The notes under the pieces are model-generated. The model searched no databases. It had not been told where the DNA came from and saw only the letters and a list, made by a program, of their open reading frames with translations. Below are positions 23,309 to 32,841 of a DNA stretch of 64,000 nucleotides, one piece after another (within the stretch, counting starts at the first letter, position 1; the number at the start of each line of letters is the position of its first letter). The stretch is from the NCBI RefSeq assembly GCF_900099925.1, contig NZ_FNDE01000007.1:1-64000 (forward strand), read 5' to 3'. The position numbers and the translations under genes are program-made. The DNA comes from Aneurinibacillus thermoaerophilus (GTDB lineage: Bacteria > Bacillota > Bacilli > Aneurinibacillales > Aneurinibacillaceae).

Positions 23309-24463
23309 TCCACGCGGGCAATATAAAAGTGCTTTTTCGATTGTATTTTTGTTCTTGGCGGTAATCTCGGCCCGGCGCGGAATTGGCGGAAACAGCCCTT
23401 CAGGATCAAGAATTGTAGGCGCGAGTTGTACCGGGCTTTCTTCTTGATATTTAGCAATCCACGCCTGTGGGATGGGCACATTATTAACGATTCGCTGACC
23501 AGATAATTCAGCCCACAATAAAGTCCAGGCGCGCGGCACCACGCGCCAGATGTCATATCCTCCCCCTCCGGTTGCGATTAATCTGCCATCGCATAATTCT
23601 TCTGCAAGTTCCCTTGCCAGCTTGGGAATCTCCTGATAAATCCGCATTGATGTTGACAGATGTGTCAGCGGATCGAACATATGGGAATCACATCCATTTT
23701 GCGTCACGATAACATCCGGTTTAAATCCGCGAGCTACGGTCGGAAGCACGGTATCGTATGCTTCCAGCCATGAGTCATCTTCTGTAAACGCATCCAGCGG
23801 GACGTTGACCGAAAAGCCGTACCCTTGCCCATCCCCGCGTTCAGTAATATTTCCGGTACCAGGGAAAAGATATTTCCCTGTTTCATGAAAGGAAAGGGTC
23901 AGCACGTTCGGATCATCGTAAAATGCCCATTGTACGCCGTCGCCGTGATGTGCGTCCGTATCAATATAAAGCACGCGGGCGTCATATTTTTGGCGCAAAT
24001 ACGCAATCGCAACCGAGCAATCGTTATAAATGCAGAATCCGGAAGCTCGTCCACGAAAGCCGTGGTGAAGCCCCCCAGCCAGGTTGACAGCGTGGCGGTA
24101 TTCGCCGGACATGACCAATTCAACGGCGCGAAGGGTTCCGCCGACCGCCAATGCCGATGCTTCATGCATATTAGGAAAGATAGGACAGTCCTCTGTTCCT
24201 AATCCGAAGCTTGCGGCAATGGGGATTTCCTGCTTCGAATGGCCGCATTCTTTCACTGCTTCGATATATTGCCGATCGTGTATAAGCGCCAGTTCGTCAT
24301 CAGTCGCCATCCGCGGCGGCACAATATCGTTTTCGGAAAGCAAATTCATCATTTGCAGCAAATCCAGCGTCAATACGAGACGCTTTTGGTTAAACGGATG
24401 CTCTTCATTAAAAAAATAATGTAAATATTCGTCGCTGTAAATAAAAGCTGACTTTATTTTCAT
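23306..24463 (-). CDS. acuC: acetoin utilization protein AcuC (class I deacetylase)
   Basis: 385 aa, the normal AcuC length from ATG 24463. HDAC-like protein lysine deacetylase that reactivates AcsA after AcuA acetylation. Motifs: GGLHHG, ASGFCIYND, DTDAHHGDGVQW, NGCDSH, TGGGGYD (zinc and charge-relay residues). The ATG overlaps the acuB-frame stop as ATGA, the usual coupling. Because acuB has lost bases upstream, the acuC frame is also open back to the acuB start at 24808, so a 500-aa CBS-AcuC fusion could be made as well. Confidence 0.95.
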   Translation of the reverse strand: MKIKSAFIYSDEYLHYFFNEEHPFNQKRLVLTLDLLQMMNLLSENDIVPPRMATDDELALIHDRQYIEAVKECGHSKQEIPIAASFGLGTEDCPIFPNMHEASALAVGGTLRAVELVMSGEYRHAVNLAGGLHHGFRGRASGFCIYNDCSVAIAYLRQKYDARVLYIDTDAHHGDGVQWAFYDDPNVLTLSFHETGKYLFPGTGNITERGDGQGYGFSVNVPLDAFTEDDSWLEAYDTVLPTVARGFKPDVIVTQNGCDSHMFDPLTHLSTSMRIYQEIPKLARELAEELCDGRLIATGGGGYDIWRVVPRAWTLLWAELSGQRIVNNVPIPQAWIAKYQEESPVQLAPTILDPEGLFPPIPRRAEITAKNKNTIEKALLYCPRG

Positions 24464-24808
24464 AGTAATCCCTCTGATTCTCTGGGCCAAATCATACGAT
24501 AGCCGGCCTTCTCGATTTTGGAAACGATGTTGCGTGGATCGATTGTTTGTACGCGGAACACAAGATTTTTCTTGCATGGAAGAGACAGGCGTGTCTAAAA
24601 TTTTTTCGTCCTCATTATGCGGTGTGCTGATAATGGAAGGACATGCATCCCGCACATCGCGGTCGGAGATAATTCCAACCAGCTTGCCTTCTGAAACAAC
24701 CGGCAAGTGGCGAATCCGGTGCTGATGAATTTTTAGAAGTGCGAGTCGAATTGAATCTTCCGGCTCGATGGTTATTAAACTTCTTCTCATAATATCTTCT
24801 ACGAGCAT
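24460..24808 (-). pseudogene. acuB: acuB remnant with internal deletion and frameshift
   Basis: AcuB is normally about 210-215 aa: two CBS motifs plus an ACT domain. Here only 349 bases remain. Frame 1 from ATG 24808 encodes the first CBS motif (MLVEDIMRRSLITIEPEDS ... GIISDRDVRDACPS) up to about ILDTPVSSM. A second frame then gives the typical AcuB C-terminus VFRVQTIDPRNIVSKIEKAG and MIWPRESEGLL, stopping at the acuC ATGA. The missing part is the second CBS and most of the ACT domain, with a junction around 24570-24590. The reading frame instead runs on into acuC. A good RBS (AGGGAGGAATATCCG) is still present. Confidence 0.85.
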
Positions 24809-24889
24809 CGGATATTCCTCCCTGACTATAGAAATATTCGTGATATATATGCAGCCGGATGCCGAAGAACCTTGTTTCTTAGTATCGGT

Positions 24890-25522
24890 TTAATACATAA
24901 AACGATTTTGAAAGCGGATGCGATCAAAGGCTTGCACCGATTCCATGGGAATGTTCTTTCCGATTCTTGCCATTAAGCAGTTCGCGGGATGGGCACAAAT
25001 CTCCGGATCGTCGGTGGCGAACCACTCAAGACCGACGGAAGCCATTACTTTTTCCATAATTTTTCTGTATTCCCATACATCGAGTCCTGTGCCTTTTAAA
25101 TCCCAGTGCCAGTAATACTCGGTCGTAAAAACAATGTAATTTTCCATCGCATCATCACGGAAGGCGAGCATCAGCATGTCTTCCCCCACATGTTGATGAC
25201 GAAAACACTTGGTCACTTCAATGGCTCCTAGTTCTAGCAGGTCTTCCATTCCAGCCTGTGCCCATCGTTCCATTGGATCGGGGTAGAGGAAAGTGACATA
25301 GCCGACGATAGTATCATTATGAACTGCTAGAATAATGCGTCCTTCGGGAAGACCCGCGATTTCTTCCAGCGCTTTTTGCTGATCGCGCGGCTTGCGAAAT
25401 GCTGTCAACCCTTCATCCATTTTAAGCATTGCGACACGTTCAGGCGAAACGGGTCCTTCGATTAGAAGCCTGCCTGCTGATTTTTCTATTTCTTCTCGAT
25501 AATACGTTTTTTTGTGCTCCAT
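24890..25522 (-). CDS. acuA: protein acetyltransferase AcuA
   Basis: 210 aa GNAT-family enzyme that acetylates the active-site lysine of acetyl-CoA synthetase and inactivates it. GNAT core: IILAVHNDTIVGYVTFLYP, GAIEVTKCFRHQHVGEDML (acetyl-CoA binding), with AcuA-type EYYWHWDLKGTGLDVWEYR. First gene of acuA-(acuB)-acuC and divergent from acsA, as in B. subtilis. Confidence 0.94.
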   Translation of the reverse strand: MEHKKTYYREEIEKSAGRLLIEGPVSPERVAMLKMDEGLTAFRKPRDQQKALEEIAGLPEGRIILAVHNDTIVGYVTFLYPDPMERWAQAGMEDLLELGAIEVTKCFRHQHVGEDMLMLAFRDDAMENYIVFTTEYYWHWDLKGTGLDVWEYRKIMEKVMASVGLEWFATDDPEICAHPANCLMARIGKNIPMESVQAFDRIRFQNRFMY

Positions 25523-25676
25523 ATTCGTTCACACCTTACTATTCAGATATAAAATCGTTTTGTTATGTTTCACCGTTTGATTCAATCTATCATTTTTTCT
25601 TTATAATTAGAAATTATCTAATATTACCTATCATCCTGACAATGCATAAATTTGAAAAACCTGTGAATGATAATAA

Positions 25677-25706
25677 TTGATAAAATAACAGATTATTTGG
25701 TATAAT
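25677..25706 (+). promoter_or_regulatory. acsA promoter
   Basis: TTGATA (25677-25682) and TATAAT (25701-25706) with an 18-base spacer, giving a leader of about 85 bases to the acsA ATG. A cre-like site overlaps the transcription start region. Confidence 0.7.
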
Positions 25707-25714
25707 CGAAATAA

Positions 25715-25728
25715 CGAAAGGGTTTTCA
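25715..25728 (+). promoter_or_regulatory. cre-like CcpA site at the acsA start
   Basis: CGAAAGGGTTTTCA matches the palindromic cre TGAAAGCGTTTTCA at 12 of 14 positions, losing the central C and the first T. It lies about 5-20 bases after the predicted transcription start, the position of repressing cre sites; acsA is CcpA-repressed in B. subtilis. Confidence 0.5.
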
Positions 25729-25796
25729 AAGGAAAAAATAGAGTATATGAATTTAGGTTGGGATCAAGTAAAAATTAGTGGGAGAGGAGCTGCAAT

Positions 25797-27524
25797 ATGA
25801 AAGAAACGATGCACAGCAAGATACTTCCCGTGGTTGGGAGCGGTTATAATATGCCTGCGTATGAAGAGGCTTATAACAATTTCAGCTGGGAAGATGTAGA
25901 AAAGCAATTTACATGGTATGAAACGGGCAAAGTAAACATGGCACACGAAGCAATTGATCGTCATATAGGCACCCTCCGCGAAAACAAGGTAGCGCTTTAT
26001 TATAGCGATGCAACACGCGATGAGAAATATACATTTGCAGAACTGAAAACTTTATCTGATAAATTTGGAAATGTACTTCGCAAATTGGGAGTTCGGAAAG
26101 GGGAGCGCGTGTTTATTTTTATGCCCCGTACACCGGAACTATATGTAAGCGTCCTAGGTACGATTAAAGTCGGCGCCATCGTTGGTCCGTTATTCGAAGC
26201 TTTCATGGAAGGCGCGGTGCGCGACCGTCTGGAAGACAGTGAAGCGGTTGCGATCGTCACGACGCCCGCACTGTTGCCACGCGTTCCGGTAAAAGAGCTT
26301 CCGGCGTTGAAGCATGTGATTCTGGTTGGTGCAGAAGGAGAACTAGAAGAGGGACAGGTAAGCTATGAGAAGGAAATGGAGCAGGCTTCGGAAGATTTCC
26401 AAATCGAATGGGTAGATCGTGAAGACGGTCTTATCTTGCACTATACGTCCGGTTCTACCGGAAAACCGAAAGGTGTGCTTCATGTTCATAATGCCATGAT
26501 TCAGCACTATCAGACAGCCAAATGGGTGCTGGATCTGAAGGATGACGACATTTACTGGTGTACGGCTGACCCGGGTTGGGTAACCGGGACATCGTATGGT
26601 ATTTTTGGCCCATGGCTCAATGGGGCAACTAACGTTATTCGTGGCGGCCGCTTCAGTCCGCATGATTGGTATTCCACCATTGAGAAATACAAAGTTACCG
26701 TTTGGTATAGCGCTCCGACCGCATTTCGCATGCTGATGGGAGCGGGTGACGAAGTGGTGAAGCAGTATAATCTGTCCAGCTTACGTCATATTTTGAGCGT
26801 AGGGGAGCCGCTGAACCCGGAAGTCGTATATTGGGGCACGAGAGTATTCAATAAGCGTATCCATGACACATGGTGGATGACAGAGACGGGCGCCCAGCTA
26901 ATCTGTAATTATCCGAGCATGCCAATTAAACCAGGTTCCATGGGTAAACCATTTCCAGGTATTGTCGCGGCAATTGTGGACGATGAAGGCAATGAATTGC
27001 CGCCGAACCGCATGGGCAACCTGGCGATTAAAGTCGGTTGGCCGTCAATGATGCGCAAAATTTGGAACAACCCGGCCAAGTATGAGGAATATTTCCGCTT
27101 GAAGGGTTGGTACGTATCCGGTGATTCAGCATACATGGATGAAGACGGATATTTCTGGTTCCAAGGCCGTGTGGATGATGTGATTATGACGGCGGGTGAG
27201 CGTGTGGGCCCATTTGAAGTCGAAAGCAAGCTGGTTGAGCACCCGGCGGTAGCAGAAGCGGGGGTTATCGGTAAGCCAGACCCGGTACGCGGGGAGATTA
27301 TCAAAGCGTTCATCTCACTGCGTGACGGATATGAAGCGACCGATGAACTGCTGGAGGAAATCCGCCAGTTTGTCAAAGTGGGGCTGGCTGCGCACGCAGC
27401 GCCGCGCGAAATTGAAGTAAAAGATAAATTGCCAAAAACGCGTTCCGGTAAAATCATGCGCCGCGTCCTTAAAGCGTGGGAACTTGGGTTGCCGACCGGA
27501 GACCTGTCTACAATGGAAGATTAA
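25797..27524 (+). CDS. acsA: acetyl-CoA synthetase
   Basis: 575 aa AMP-forming acetate:CoA ligase of the Bacillus AcsA type. ATP motif YTSGSTGKPKG, aryl/acyl pocket TWWMTETGAQ, WYVSGDSAYMDEDGYFWFQGR hinge, and near the C-terminus PKTRSGKIMRR, whose lysine is the AcuA/AcuC acetylation target. It activates acetate to acetyl-CoA, which can feed the TCA cycle or PHB synthesis (phaB/phaC at the window end). RBS GAGAGGAG. Divergent from acuA. Confidence 0.97.
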   Translation: MKETMHSKILPVVGSGYNMPAYEEAYNNFSWEDVEKQFTWYETGKVNMAHEAIDRHIGTLRENKVALYYSDATRDEKYTFAELKTLSDKFGNVLRKLGVRKGERVFIFMPRTPELYVSVLGTIKVGAIVGPLFEAFMEGAVRDRLEDSEAVAIVTTPALLPRVPVKELPALKHVILVGAEGELEEGQVSYEKEMEQASEDFQIEWVDREDGLILHYTSGSTGKPKGVLHVHNAMIQHYQTAKWVLDLKDDDIYWCTADPGWVTGTSYGIFGPWLNGATNVIRGGRFSPHDWYSTIEKYKVTVWYSAPTAFRMLMGAGDEVVKQYNLSSLRHILSVGEPLNPEVVYWGTRVFNKRIHDTWWMTETGAQLICNYPSMPIKPGSMGKPFPGIVAAIVDDEGNELPPNRMGNLAIKVGWPSMMRKIWNNPAKYEEYFRLKGWYVSGDSAYMDEDGYFWFQGRVDDVIMTAGERVGPFEVESKLVEHPAVAEAGVIGKPDPVRGEIIKAFISLRDGYEATDELLEEIRQFVKVGLAAHAAPREIEVKDKLPKTRSGKIMRRVLKAWELGLPTGDLSTMED

Positions 27525-27528
27525 ACAT

Positions 27529-27561
27529 AAAAAAGGAGGGGAATTAATCCTCTCCTTTTTT
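27529..27561. terminator. bidirectional terminator acsA/PBP
   Basis: AAAAAGGAGG against TCCTCTCCTTTTT with a short loop. The TAA of the minus-strand PBP gene lies in the loop. Confidence 0.8.
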
Positions 27562-29955
27562 TCCTTCTTTTTTACTATCTGTTTTTTTCTCTTCCTTCGG
27601 TTTGTCTTCAGACGGCTTGGATTGCTTCTTCGAAGATGTTTTTTCGCCGTCATCATTACTCGTCTTTTTGTCGGAAGGAGTTTTTTGTTCATCCGACTGC
27701 TTGTTGTCTTCTTTTGGCTTATCGGCATTATCACCGGGCTGCTCGGATTTTGTTTCGTCTTCTGGCTTCTCTTCTTTCGCTTTGTTTTTATCCACTGTTT
27801 CGCCTTCAGTGTTTGGCTTCTGTTCGCTGTCGTTCTTTTTCTCTTCTTCCGTCTTTCCATAGGAAGCAGGATTTTTTGAAGTTGCCAAATCGGCGTTATA
27901 AATGGCTGCCATGGACGTTCCTGGCGGACGCTTCATATAATTGCCGGCAGGCGAAAGATTCGGGTCGATTTTCAGAGCGGAGCTGAAAATTTTTCCCCAG
28001 ACGTATTGAGCGTTATAAAATGAGCTCTTATATAGTTTGTATTTTTTATCATAGCCAATCCATACCCCAAGAGAAATGTCGGGGGTGTAGCCCACAAACC
28101 ATTTATCTCGATAATCCTGCGATGTTCCTGTTTTTCCTGCGACATCGCGTCCCATTTTGTAGGGACGTACCCTTGTTCCGGTACCACTGTCGATAACATC
28201 GCGCAACATATCCGTAATCATCCAGGCGGTCTGTGGTGAGAACACGCGTACCGGTTTTGGTTTGTGTTGGTATATCACTTCATGCTCGCTGTTTTCGATG
28301 CGCTCAATTAAATAAGCATCGATGAAGTTCCCTTCATTTGGGAAGGTAGCATACGCATTTGTTAGCTCTTCCACAGAAATCCCATGCGTAAATCCACCGA
28401 GTGCAGTAGGCAGGTAGTAGTCGCTGTCCACAATTGAGTTTATGCCCATTTTCTTTACGTAAGAAAGCGATTTTTTAACCCCGGTTTCGAAATACACTTT
28501 AACGGCCGGTACGTTACGTGAAAATTTCAGAGCATGGCGTATGGTCATCGGCCCTTTAAAGTTATTGGAGTCATTTTTCGGGGTATATCCACCAGGGAAC
28601 ACAGTCTCCTCATCGACAACGATTGAATCAGGTGAAATAATGCCTTCCTCAATAGCAGGGGCATACACGCCGACAGGTTTGATTGCCGAACCCGGCTGAC
28701 GGGGCACGGTTGCATGGTTTGTTTTCTCAATTTCGAAGTCACGTCCTTCGATCATGCCGAGAATAGCCCCTGTTTTATTATGGATTAGGATAGCTCCTAC
28801 CTGTTCCGGCATTCGCTTGCCACCGATTGGTGGACGTTCCGGGCCAAAGTTATCAGAATCAGTGGCGATTTCCTGCATTTTTTCATAAATGCGTTTATCA
28901 ATGGTGGTATAAATGTGGTAGCCACCCTGACGAACCGCCATTCGTTTTTCTTCCAGAAGTTTTTCATACGGTTGATTTTTTAGTTCCGGCTTTTTCTCAA
29001 AATCTTGTTGTAACAGGATTTCCGCTGCGCGTTTTTCGATTTCCATCATAAGGAATGGATATTTCTCAAACGCTTTAGGTGTTGGTTTAGCCAAGTGCGC
29101 TTCAATATCATAAGCCAATGCTTCATCGTATTGCTGTTTCGTGATCTTGCCGTTTTCCAGCATGCGGTTCAGCACGATTTTTTGGCGCTCTTTTCCCAGT
29201 TGAAGACCCCTCTTTTTAAATGGAATATAAGAAGAAGGTGCCTGCAACATTCCAGCCAGATAAGCCGATTGGGCGATATTCAAATCTTTGGCATTCACGC
29301 CAAAAATCCCTTTAGCTGCCGCTTGAACGCCATATACATTCGAACCATTGGCGTTTTTTCCGAAGTACATTTTATTAATGTACGCGTCGAGAATTTGTTC
29401 CTTACTGAACATGCGCTCTATTCGCAATGCAAGGAAGATTTCTTTAAATTTTCGCTCCATTGTTTGTTCGGGCGAAAGGATCGTTTGTTTTACAAGTTGC
29501 TGGGTTAGGGTGCTTCCTCCTGTCTGCACCGATGCTCCGGTAATCTGCTGGATTCCGGCCCGGGCGATGGCGGAAGGAACGATCCCGTTGTGCTCAAAGA
29601 AATATTTGTCTTCCGTTGAGATGATAGCATCAATTAAATGAGGTGAGACCTCTTTATGCGATACAAGCCGACGGTCTTCTGCTGTGATCAATTGGCCGAT
29701 CATTGTTTTGTCTTTGAAATATGCGAATCCGGTTAAGTTATTGGTAGAGATTTTTTGGTAAATTTCATTATAACTGCGAACCGGGTCGTCTTTGACAAGC
29801 GAAGCGACATAACCAGCGGCGGTACCGCATGCGAAAAGCACGCCCATAAAGAATAGAATGGCAGAAACTTGAAAAATAATGAGAAGAGTATGCCAAATGC
29901 TTTTTTTGCGCCTTGGCCTATCCGGCGTACTTGCGGAACCGTTTTGTTTTTCCAT
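27544..29955 (-). CDS. class A penicillin-binding protein (PBP1A type)
   Basis: 803 aa bifunctional transglycosylase/transpeptidase. Cytoplasmic basic N-terminus, one membrane helix (about 20-45), GT51 domain (STEDKYFFEHNG, GGSTLTQQLVKQ, RKFKEIFLALRIE), then a transpeptidase with SAIK (catalytic Ser), SRN and KTGTS. The last 115 residues are a disordered Lys/Glu/Ser/Asp tail, as in Bacillus PonA-type PBPs. Start ATG 29955 after AAGGGGG. It separates acsA from tyrS. This could be the ponA orthologue moved away from recU, or an additional class A PBP. Confidence 0.93.
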   Translation of the reverse strand: MEKQNGSASTPDRPRRKKSIWHTLLIIFQVSAILFFMGVLFACGTAAGYVASLVKDDPVRSYNEIYQKISTNNLTGFAYFKDKTMIGQLITAEDRRLVSHKEVSPHLIDAIISTEDKYFFEHNGIVPSAIARAGIQQITGASVQTGGSTLTQQLVKQTILSPEQTMERKFKEIFLALRIERMFSKEQILDAYINKMYFGKNANGSNVYGVQAAAKGIFGVNAKDLNIAQSAYLAGMLQAPSSYIPFKKRGLQLGKERQKIVLNRMLENGKITKQQYDEALAYDIEAHLAKPTPKAFEKYPFLMMEIEKRAAEILLQQDFEKKPELKNQPYEKLLEEKRMAVRQGGYHIYTTIDKRIYEKMQEIATDSDNFGPERPPIGGKRMPEQVGAILIHNKTGAILGMIEGRDFEIEKTNHATVPRQPGSAIKPVGVYAPAIEEGIISPDSIVVDEETVFPGGYTPKNDSNNFKGPMTIRHALKFSRNVPAVKVYFETGVKKSLSYVKKMGINSIVDSDYYLPTALGGFTHGISVEELTNAYATFPNEGNFIDAYLIERIENSEHEVIYQHKPKPVRVFSPQTAWMITDMLRDVIDSGTGTRVRPYKMGRDVAGKTGTSQDYRDKWFVGYTPDISLGVWIGYDKKYKLYKSSFYNAQYVWGKIFSSALKIDPNLSPAGNYMKRPPGTSMAAIYNADLATSKNPASYGKTEEEKKNDSEQKPNTEGETVDKNKAKEEKPEDETKSEQPGDNADKPKEDNKQSDEQKTPSDKKTSNDDGEKTSSKKQSKPSEDKPKEEKKTDSKKEGKKGED

Positions 29956-30074
29956 ACAATTCCCCCTTACCTGTAACAGAGACATTATATCATAAAGACG
30001 ATTCCTGAGGTTAAATGTTGCATTCTCTTATTACTTTTAGTTATTATGGTAATAACAAAGGCATAATATCATTT

Positions 30075-30325
30075 TATTCACGATGAAGGCGTATCAGTAG
30101 TGGCTTTGGAACCGGAAGCAGCAGAGAGTCGGTGGAAGGTGAGAACCGGCCCGGCCAGGCAACGAAATACAGCGTTGGAGTGAATTCCGCTCCGTATAGA
30201 TGTGTGGGCGGACGGTATATTCGTTTGGAATAGGCCGTTATCCGTATGAGTGAAGGGCTTTTTTGCCCTTAAGTAAGGGTGGTACCGCGAGCAAACTCGT
30301 CCCTTTTTGGGACGAGTTTTTTATT
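30075..30325 (+). ncRNA. T-box leader (tyrosine) of tyrS
   Basis: A leader of about 250 bases. Stem I shows AGAGAG, the GGTGGAAGGTGAGAACC apical region and the specifier TAC (Tyr, 30168-30170). The T-box AAGGGTGGTACCGCG lies at 30275-30289. A terminator AAACTCGTCCC/GGGACGAGTTT-T3 follows (30293-30322). Uncharged tRNA-Tyr would pair at the specifier and T-box to form the antiterminator. Confidence 0.95.
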
Positions 30326-30360
30326 TTGTTTTAAGAAATTAGGAATTGGAGGAAGCAGAC

Positions 30361-31620
30361 ATGATTGAAGAAAGCATTGCTTTGACCGAAGAGCAGGCGC
30401 GTGAAGTAGAGCGTCAGATGAGCATTATCCGCCGTGGTGTGGCAGAAATTATACCGGAAGAAGAAATGAGAAAAAAGGTGGAGCGTTCTGTCGTAACTGG
30501 AAAGCCGCTAAAAATAAAGCTTGGGCTAGATCCATCCGCACCGGATATTCATATTGGCCATACTGTGGTGCTTCACAAGTTGCGTCAATTCCAGGAGTTA
30601 GGACATAGAGTGCAATTGGTTATTGGCGATTTCACAGGACGAATCGGTGACCCGACCGGGAAATCCGAGGCGAGAAAGCAACTTACAGAAGAGGAAGTCA
30701 AAAAGAATGCAGCGACATATGTAGAACAGTTTGCGAAAATCCTCGATACAGGCAAGATTGAGGTCAATTATAATAGCAAGTGGCTAGCGCCTATGAATTT
30801 TGCAGATGTAGTAAACTTAGCTGCGAAAATAACAGTAGCTCGAATGCTTGAACGGGATGATTTTGAAAAACGTTATTCAAATAATCAACCGATTAGCGTC
30901 CATGAGTTTTTCTATCCGTTGATGCAAGGATATGATTCGGTAGTATTGGAAAGCGATGTGGAACTGGGAGGGACGGATCAGAAGTTTAACTTGTTGATGG
31001 GCCGTCAGTTGCAGAAGGAATTCGGACAGGAACAGCAATGCGCGCTGATGATGCCGATCATCGAAGGATTGGATGGCGTACAGAAGATGAGCAAAAGCTT
31101 GGGCAACTATATCGGTATTAGCGAGCCACCGAAAGAAATTTACGGCAAAGCCATGTCAATTCCAGACGAACTGATGGTAAAATATTACGAACTAGCGACC
31201 GATATTTCTATGGAAGAATTGGAGAGGCTCAAGAGAGGGTTAGCTGACGGTTCCGTGCATCCGCGCGACGCTAAAATGCGCCTTGCGTATACGTTTGTAA
31301 GAATGTATTGGGGTGAAGAAGCGGCAAAACAAGCGGAAGAACATTTCAAAACCGTGTTCCAGCAGCGCGCGCTACCTGCGGATATTCCGGAAAAAGAAGT
31401 AGCCGTAAGCGAATTGGAAGACGGCAAGATGTGGGTTATCAAGCTTTTGTCTGTGCTGGAACTCGTGCCGTCAAATGGCGAAGCGCGCCGCATGGTGCAA
31501 CAAGGTGCCGTAAAAATCAACGAAGAAAAAGTGACTTCCGTGGATGAGCATATCGCCGTGGAAGACGGTATGATCGTTCAGGTCGGGAAACGCAAATTCG
31601 TGAAAGTAGTGATTAAATAA
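30361..31620 (+). CDS. tyrS: tyrosyl-tRNA synthetase (TyrZ-type)
   Basis: 419 aa class I synthetase. HIGH motif in [24 protein letters not shown] in [12 protein letters not shown], and a C-terminal S4 RNA-binding domain ([16 protein letters not shown]). The N-terminal pattern ([29 protein letters not shown]) matches the second TyrRS type, TyrZ, rather than B. subtilis TyrS, although the locus beside rpsD is that of tyrS. ATG 30361 follows GGAGGA; an upstream TTG in frame is the ribosome site itself. Controlled by the T-box upstream. Confidence 0.95.
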   Translation: MIEESIALTEEQAREVERQMSIIRRGVAEIIPEEEMRKKVERSVVTGKPLKIKLGLDPSAPDIHIGHTVVLHKLRQFQELGHRVQLVIGDFTGRIGDPTGKSEARKQLTEEEVKKNAATYVEQFAKILDTGKIEVNYNSKWLAPMNFADVVNLAAKITVARMLERDDFEKRYSNNQPISVHEFFYPLMQGYDSVVLESDVELGGTDQKFNLLMGRQLQKEFGQEQQCALMMPIIEGLDGVQKMSKSLGNYIGISEPPKEIYGKAMSIPDELMVKYYELATDISMEELERLKRGLADGSVHPRDAKMRLAYTFVRMYWGEEAAKQAEEHFKTVFQQRALPADIPEKEVAVSELEDGKMWVIKLLSVLELVPSNGEARRMVQQGAVKINEEKVTSVDEHIAVEDGMIVQVGKRKFVKVVIK

Positions 31621-31624
31621 TAAT

Positions 31625-31656
31625 AAAACTCCCGTCGGAGACGACGGGAGTTTTGC
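31625..31656. terminator. bidirectional terminator tyrS/rpsD
   Basis: AAAACTCCCGTCG / CGACGGGAGTTTT, 13 bp perfect with a 4-base loop, between convergent genes. Confidence 0.92.
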
Positions 31657-31668
31657 TTGAATTTAAGA

Positions 31669-32265
31669 TTAACGAGAGTAGAACTCGACGATCAACTTTT
31701 CGTTGATTTCAGCCGGCAGTTCTTCACGGTCTGGCAGGCGAGTGTACGTACCTTCCATTTTTGTTTCATCATAGCTCAGATAGTTTGGCAGGTATGCACG
31801 AGCTTCCAGCGATTCTTTTACTATGCTTAAGTTGCGGCTCTTTTCGCGCAGGCCAATTACATCGCCAGGTTTCACACGGTAAGAAGGAATGTTTACTTTC
31901 TTGCCGTTTACTGTAATGTGGCCGTGAGTTGTCAACTGACGTGCAGCCGGACGAGTTGGTGCGAAACCAAGACGATATACCAAGTTGTCGAGACGAGACT
32001 CAAGCAGCTTCATGAAGTTTTCACCGACAACCCCAGGCATTTTTGTTGCTTCGTTAAATGTTTTGCGGAATTGCTTTTCCATCAAGCCGTACATATGACG
32101 AAGCTTTTGCTTTTCAGTAAGCTGAATCGCGTATTCGCTCATTTTACGACGGGAATGTCCATGTTGTCCCGGTGGAAAATTACGTTTGATGTCTTTGCCA
32201 GTTCCGTCTAGGGAAATGCCCAGACGACGAGCCAATTTGTGGCGTGGTCCAGTATAACGTGCCAT
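31669..32265 (-). CDS. rpsD: 30S ribosomal protein S4
   Basis: 198 aa. Primary 16S rRNA-binding protein and assembly initiator. [19 protein letters not shown] start, S4 domain ([30 protein letters not shown]), ends VEFYSR. RBS AAAGGAGAA. Monocistronic in this position, as in B. subtilis, where S4 represses its own leader. Confidence 0.98.
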   Translation of the reverse strand: MARYTGPRHKLARRLGISLDGTGKDIKRNFPPGQHGHSRRKMSEYAIQLTEKQKLRHMYGLMEKQFRKTFNEATKMPGVVGENFMKLLESRLDNLVYRLGFAPTRPAARQLTTHGHITVNGKKVNIPSYRVKPGDVIGLREKSRNLSIVKESLEARAYLPNYLSYDETKMEGTYTRLPDREELPAEINEKLIVEFYSR

Positions 32266-32289
32266 AAAATTCCGTTCTCCTTTACATTT

Positions 32290-32425
32290 AGATTTAATAG
32301 GTGTTTACTTCCGCCTGGCTAGTTCCTAACTTTACTGCATGCTCTTCGGACGGTAGCGTTTCCGCCGCATGCTCCATTAAGGGATAAAACAGCCGCTGCC
32401 CTTAAGGGAGGAAGCTAATGAATTG
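32290..32425 (-). promoter_or_regulatory. putative S4 autoregulatory leader of rpsD
   Basis: The 150 bases upstream of rpsD on the minus strand are GC-richer than the flanks and can fold. GCATGC at both ends of a segment encloses GCGGAAACGCTACCG, and CCCTTAAGGG plus a second AAGGG-type arm lie further 5'. Bacillus rpsD carries an S4-binding pseudoknot leader here; assignment rests on position and visible pairing. Confidence 0.55.
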
Positions 32426-32504
32426 ACCAGACGTTTTTACCTAAAATCATTGCTACCCTAGGATGAAGCACATAAATAATATTATATTCCCTTATAATAG
32501 AAAG

Positions 32505-32786
32505 TCAATATTTTTCCCGGTTGACAATAATAATTCCGGTCGCAACGAACAGCAGAGTCAAAAATACTACGAAATGAAGCGTTTCATTGAGGAAAATGGC
32601 AGAAAACGATGCGCCGAACATCGCTGTAAAAGTGATGTCTATCCGGTTTGCAACAAATTTCTCCGTATTCAATCGTATGTAATCTTTTTTACTAAGAAAA
32701 AATAGATTGAGAAAATACAGAAAAATTATGTAAATCACAAAGAAAAAGATGAAAAGGGAACATAAATATAGTACAATATCAACCAA
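32505..32786 (-). pseudogene. possible relic of an EamA/DMT transporter C-terminus
   Basis: A 93-codon frame with two hydrophobic stretches. Its last 40 residues (AMFGASFSAIFLNETLHFVV followed by LTLLFVATGIIIVNR) match the pattern of the final EamA segment (...LFLGE-T-L...G..LI..GV...N). The rest of the roughly 300-aa transporter is absent, the first codon is TTG without a ribosome site, and base composition is AT-rich. Probably a decayed fragment; chance hydrophobic frame is the alternative. Confidence 0.35.
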
Positions 32787-32841
32787 GATAAGTTTGCTGT
32801 AGAAAGTAATAGAAGAGAATCGTTGAGAGGAGTTAGAAAAG

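Noticed and set aside
27484-27879. Hydrophobic frames opposite the PBP tail.
   Set aside because: They are the complement of the Lys/Glu/Ser-rich PBP C-terminus, which yields Phe/Leu-rich shadow frames.
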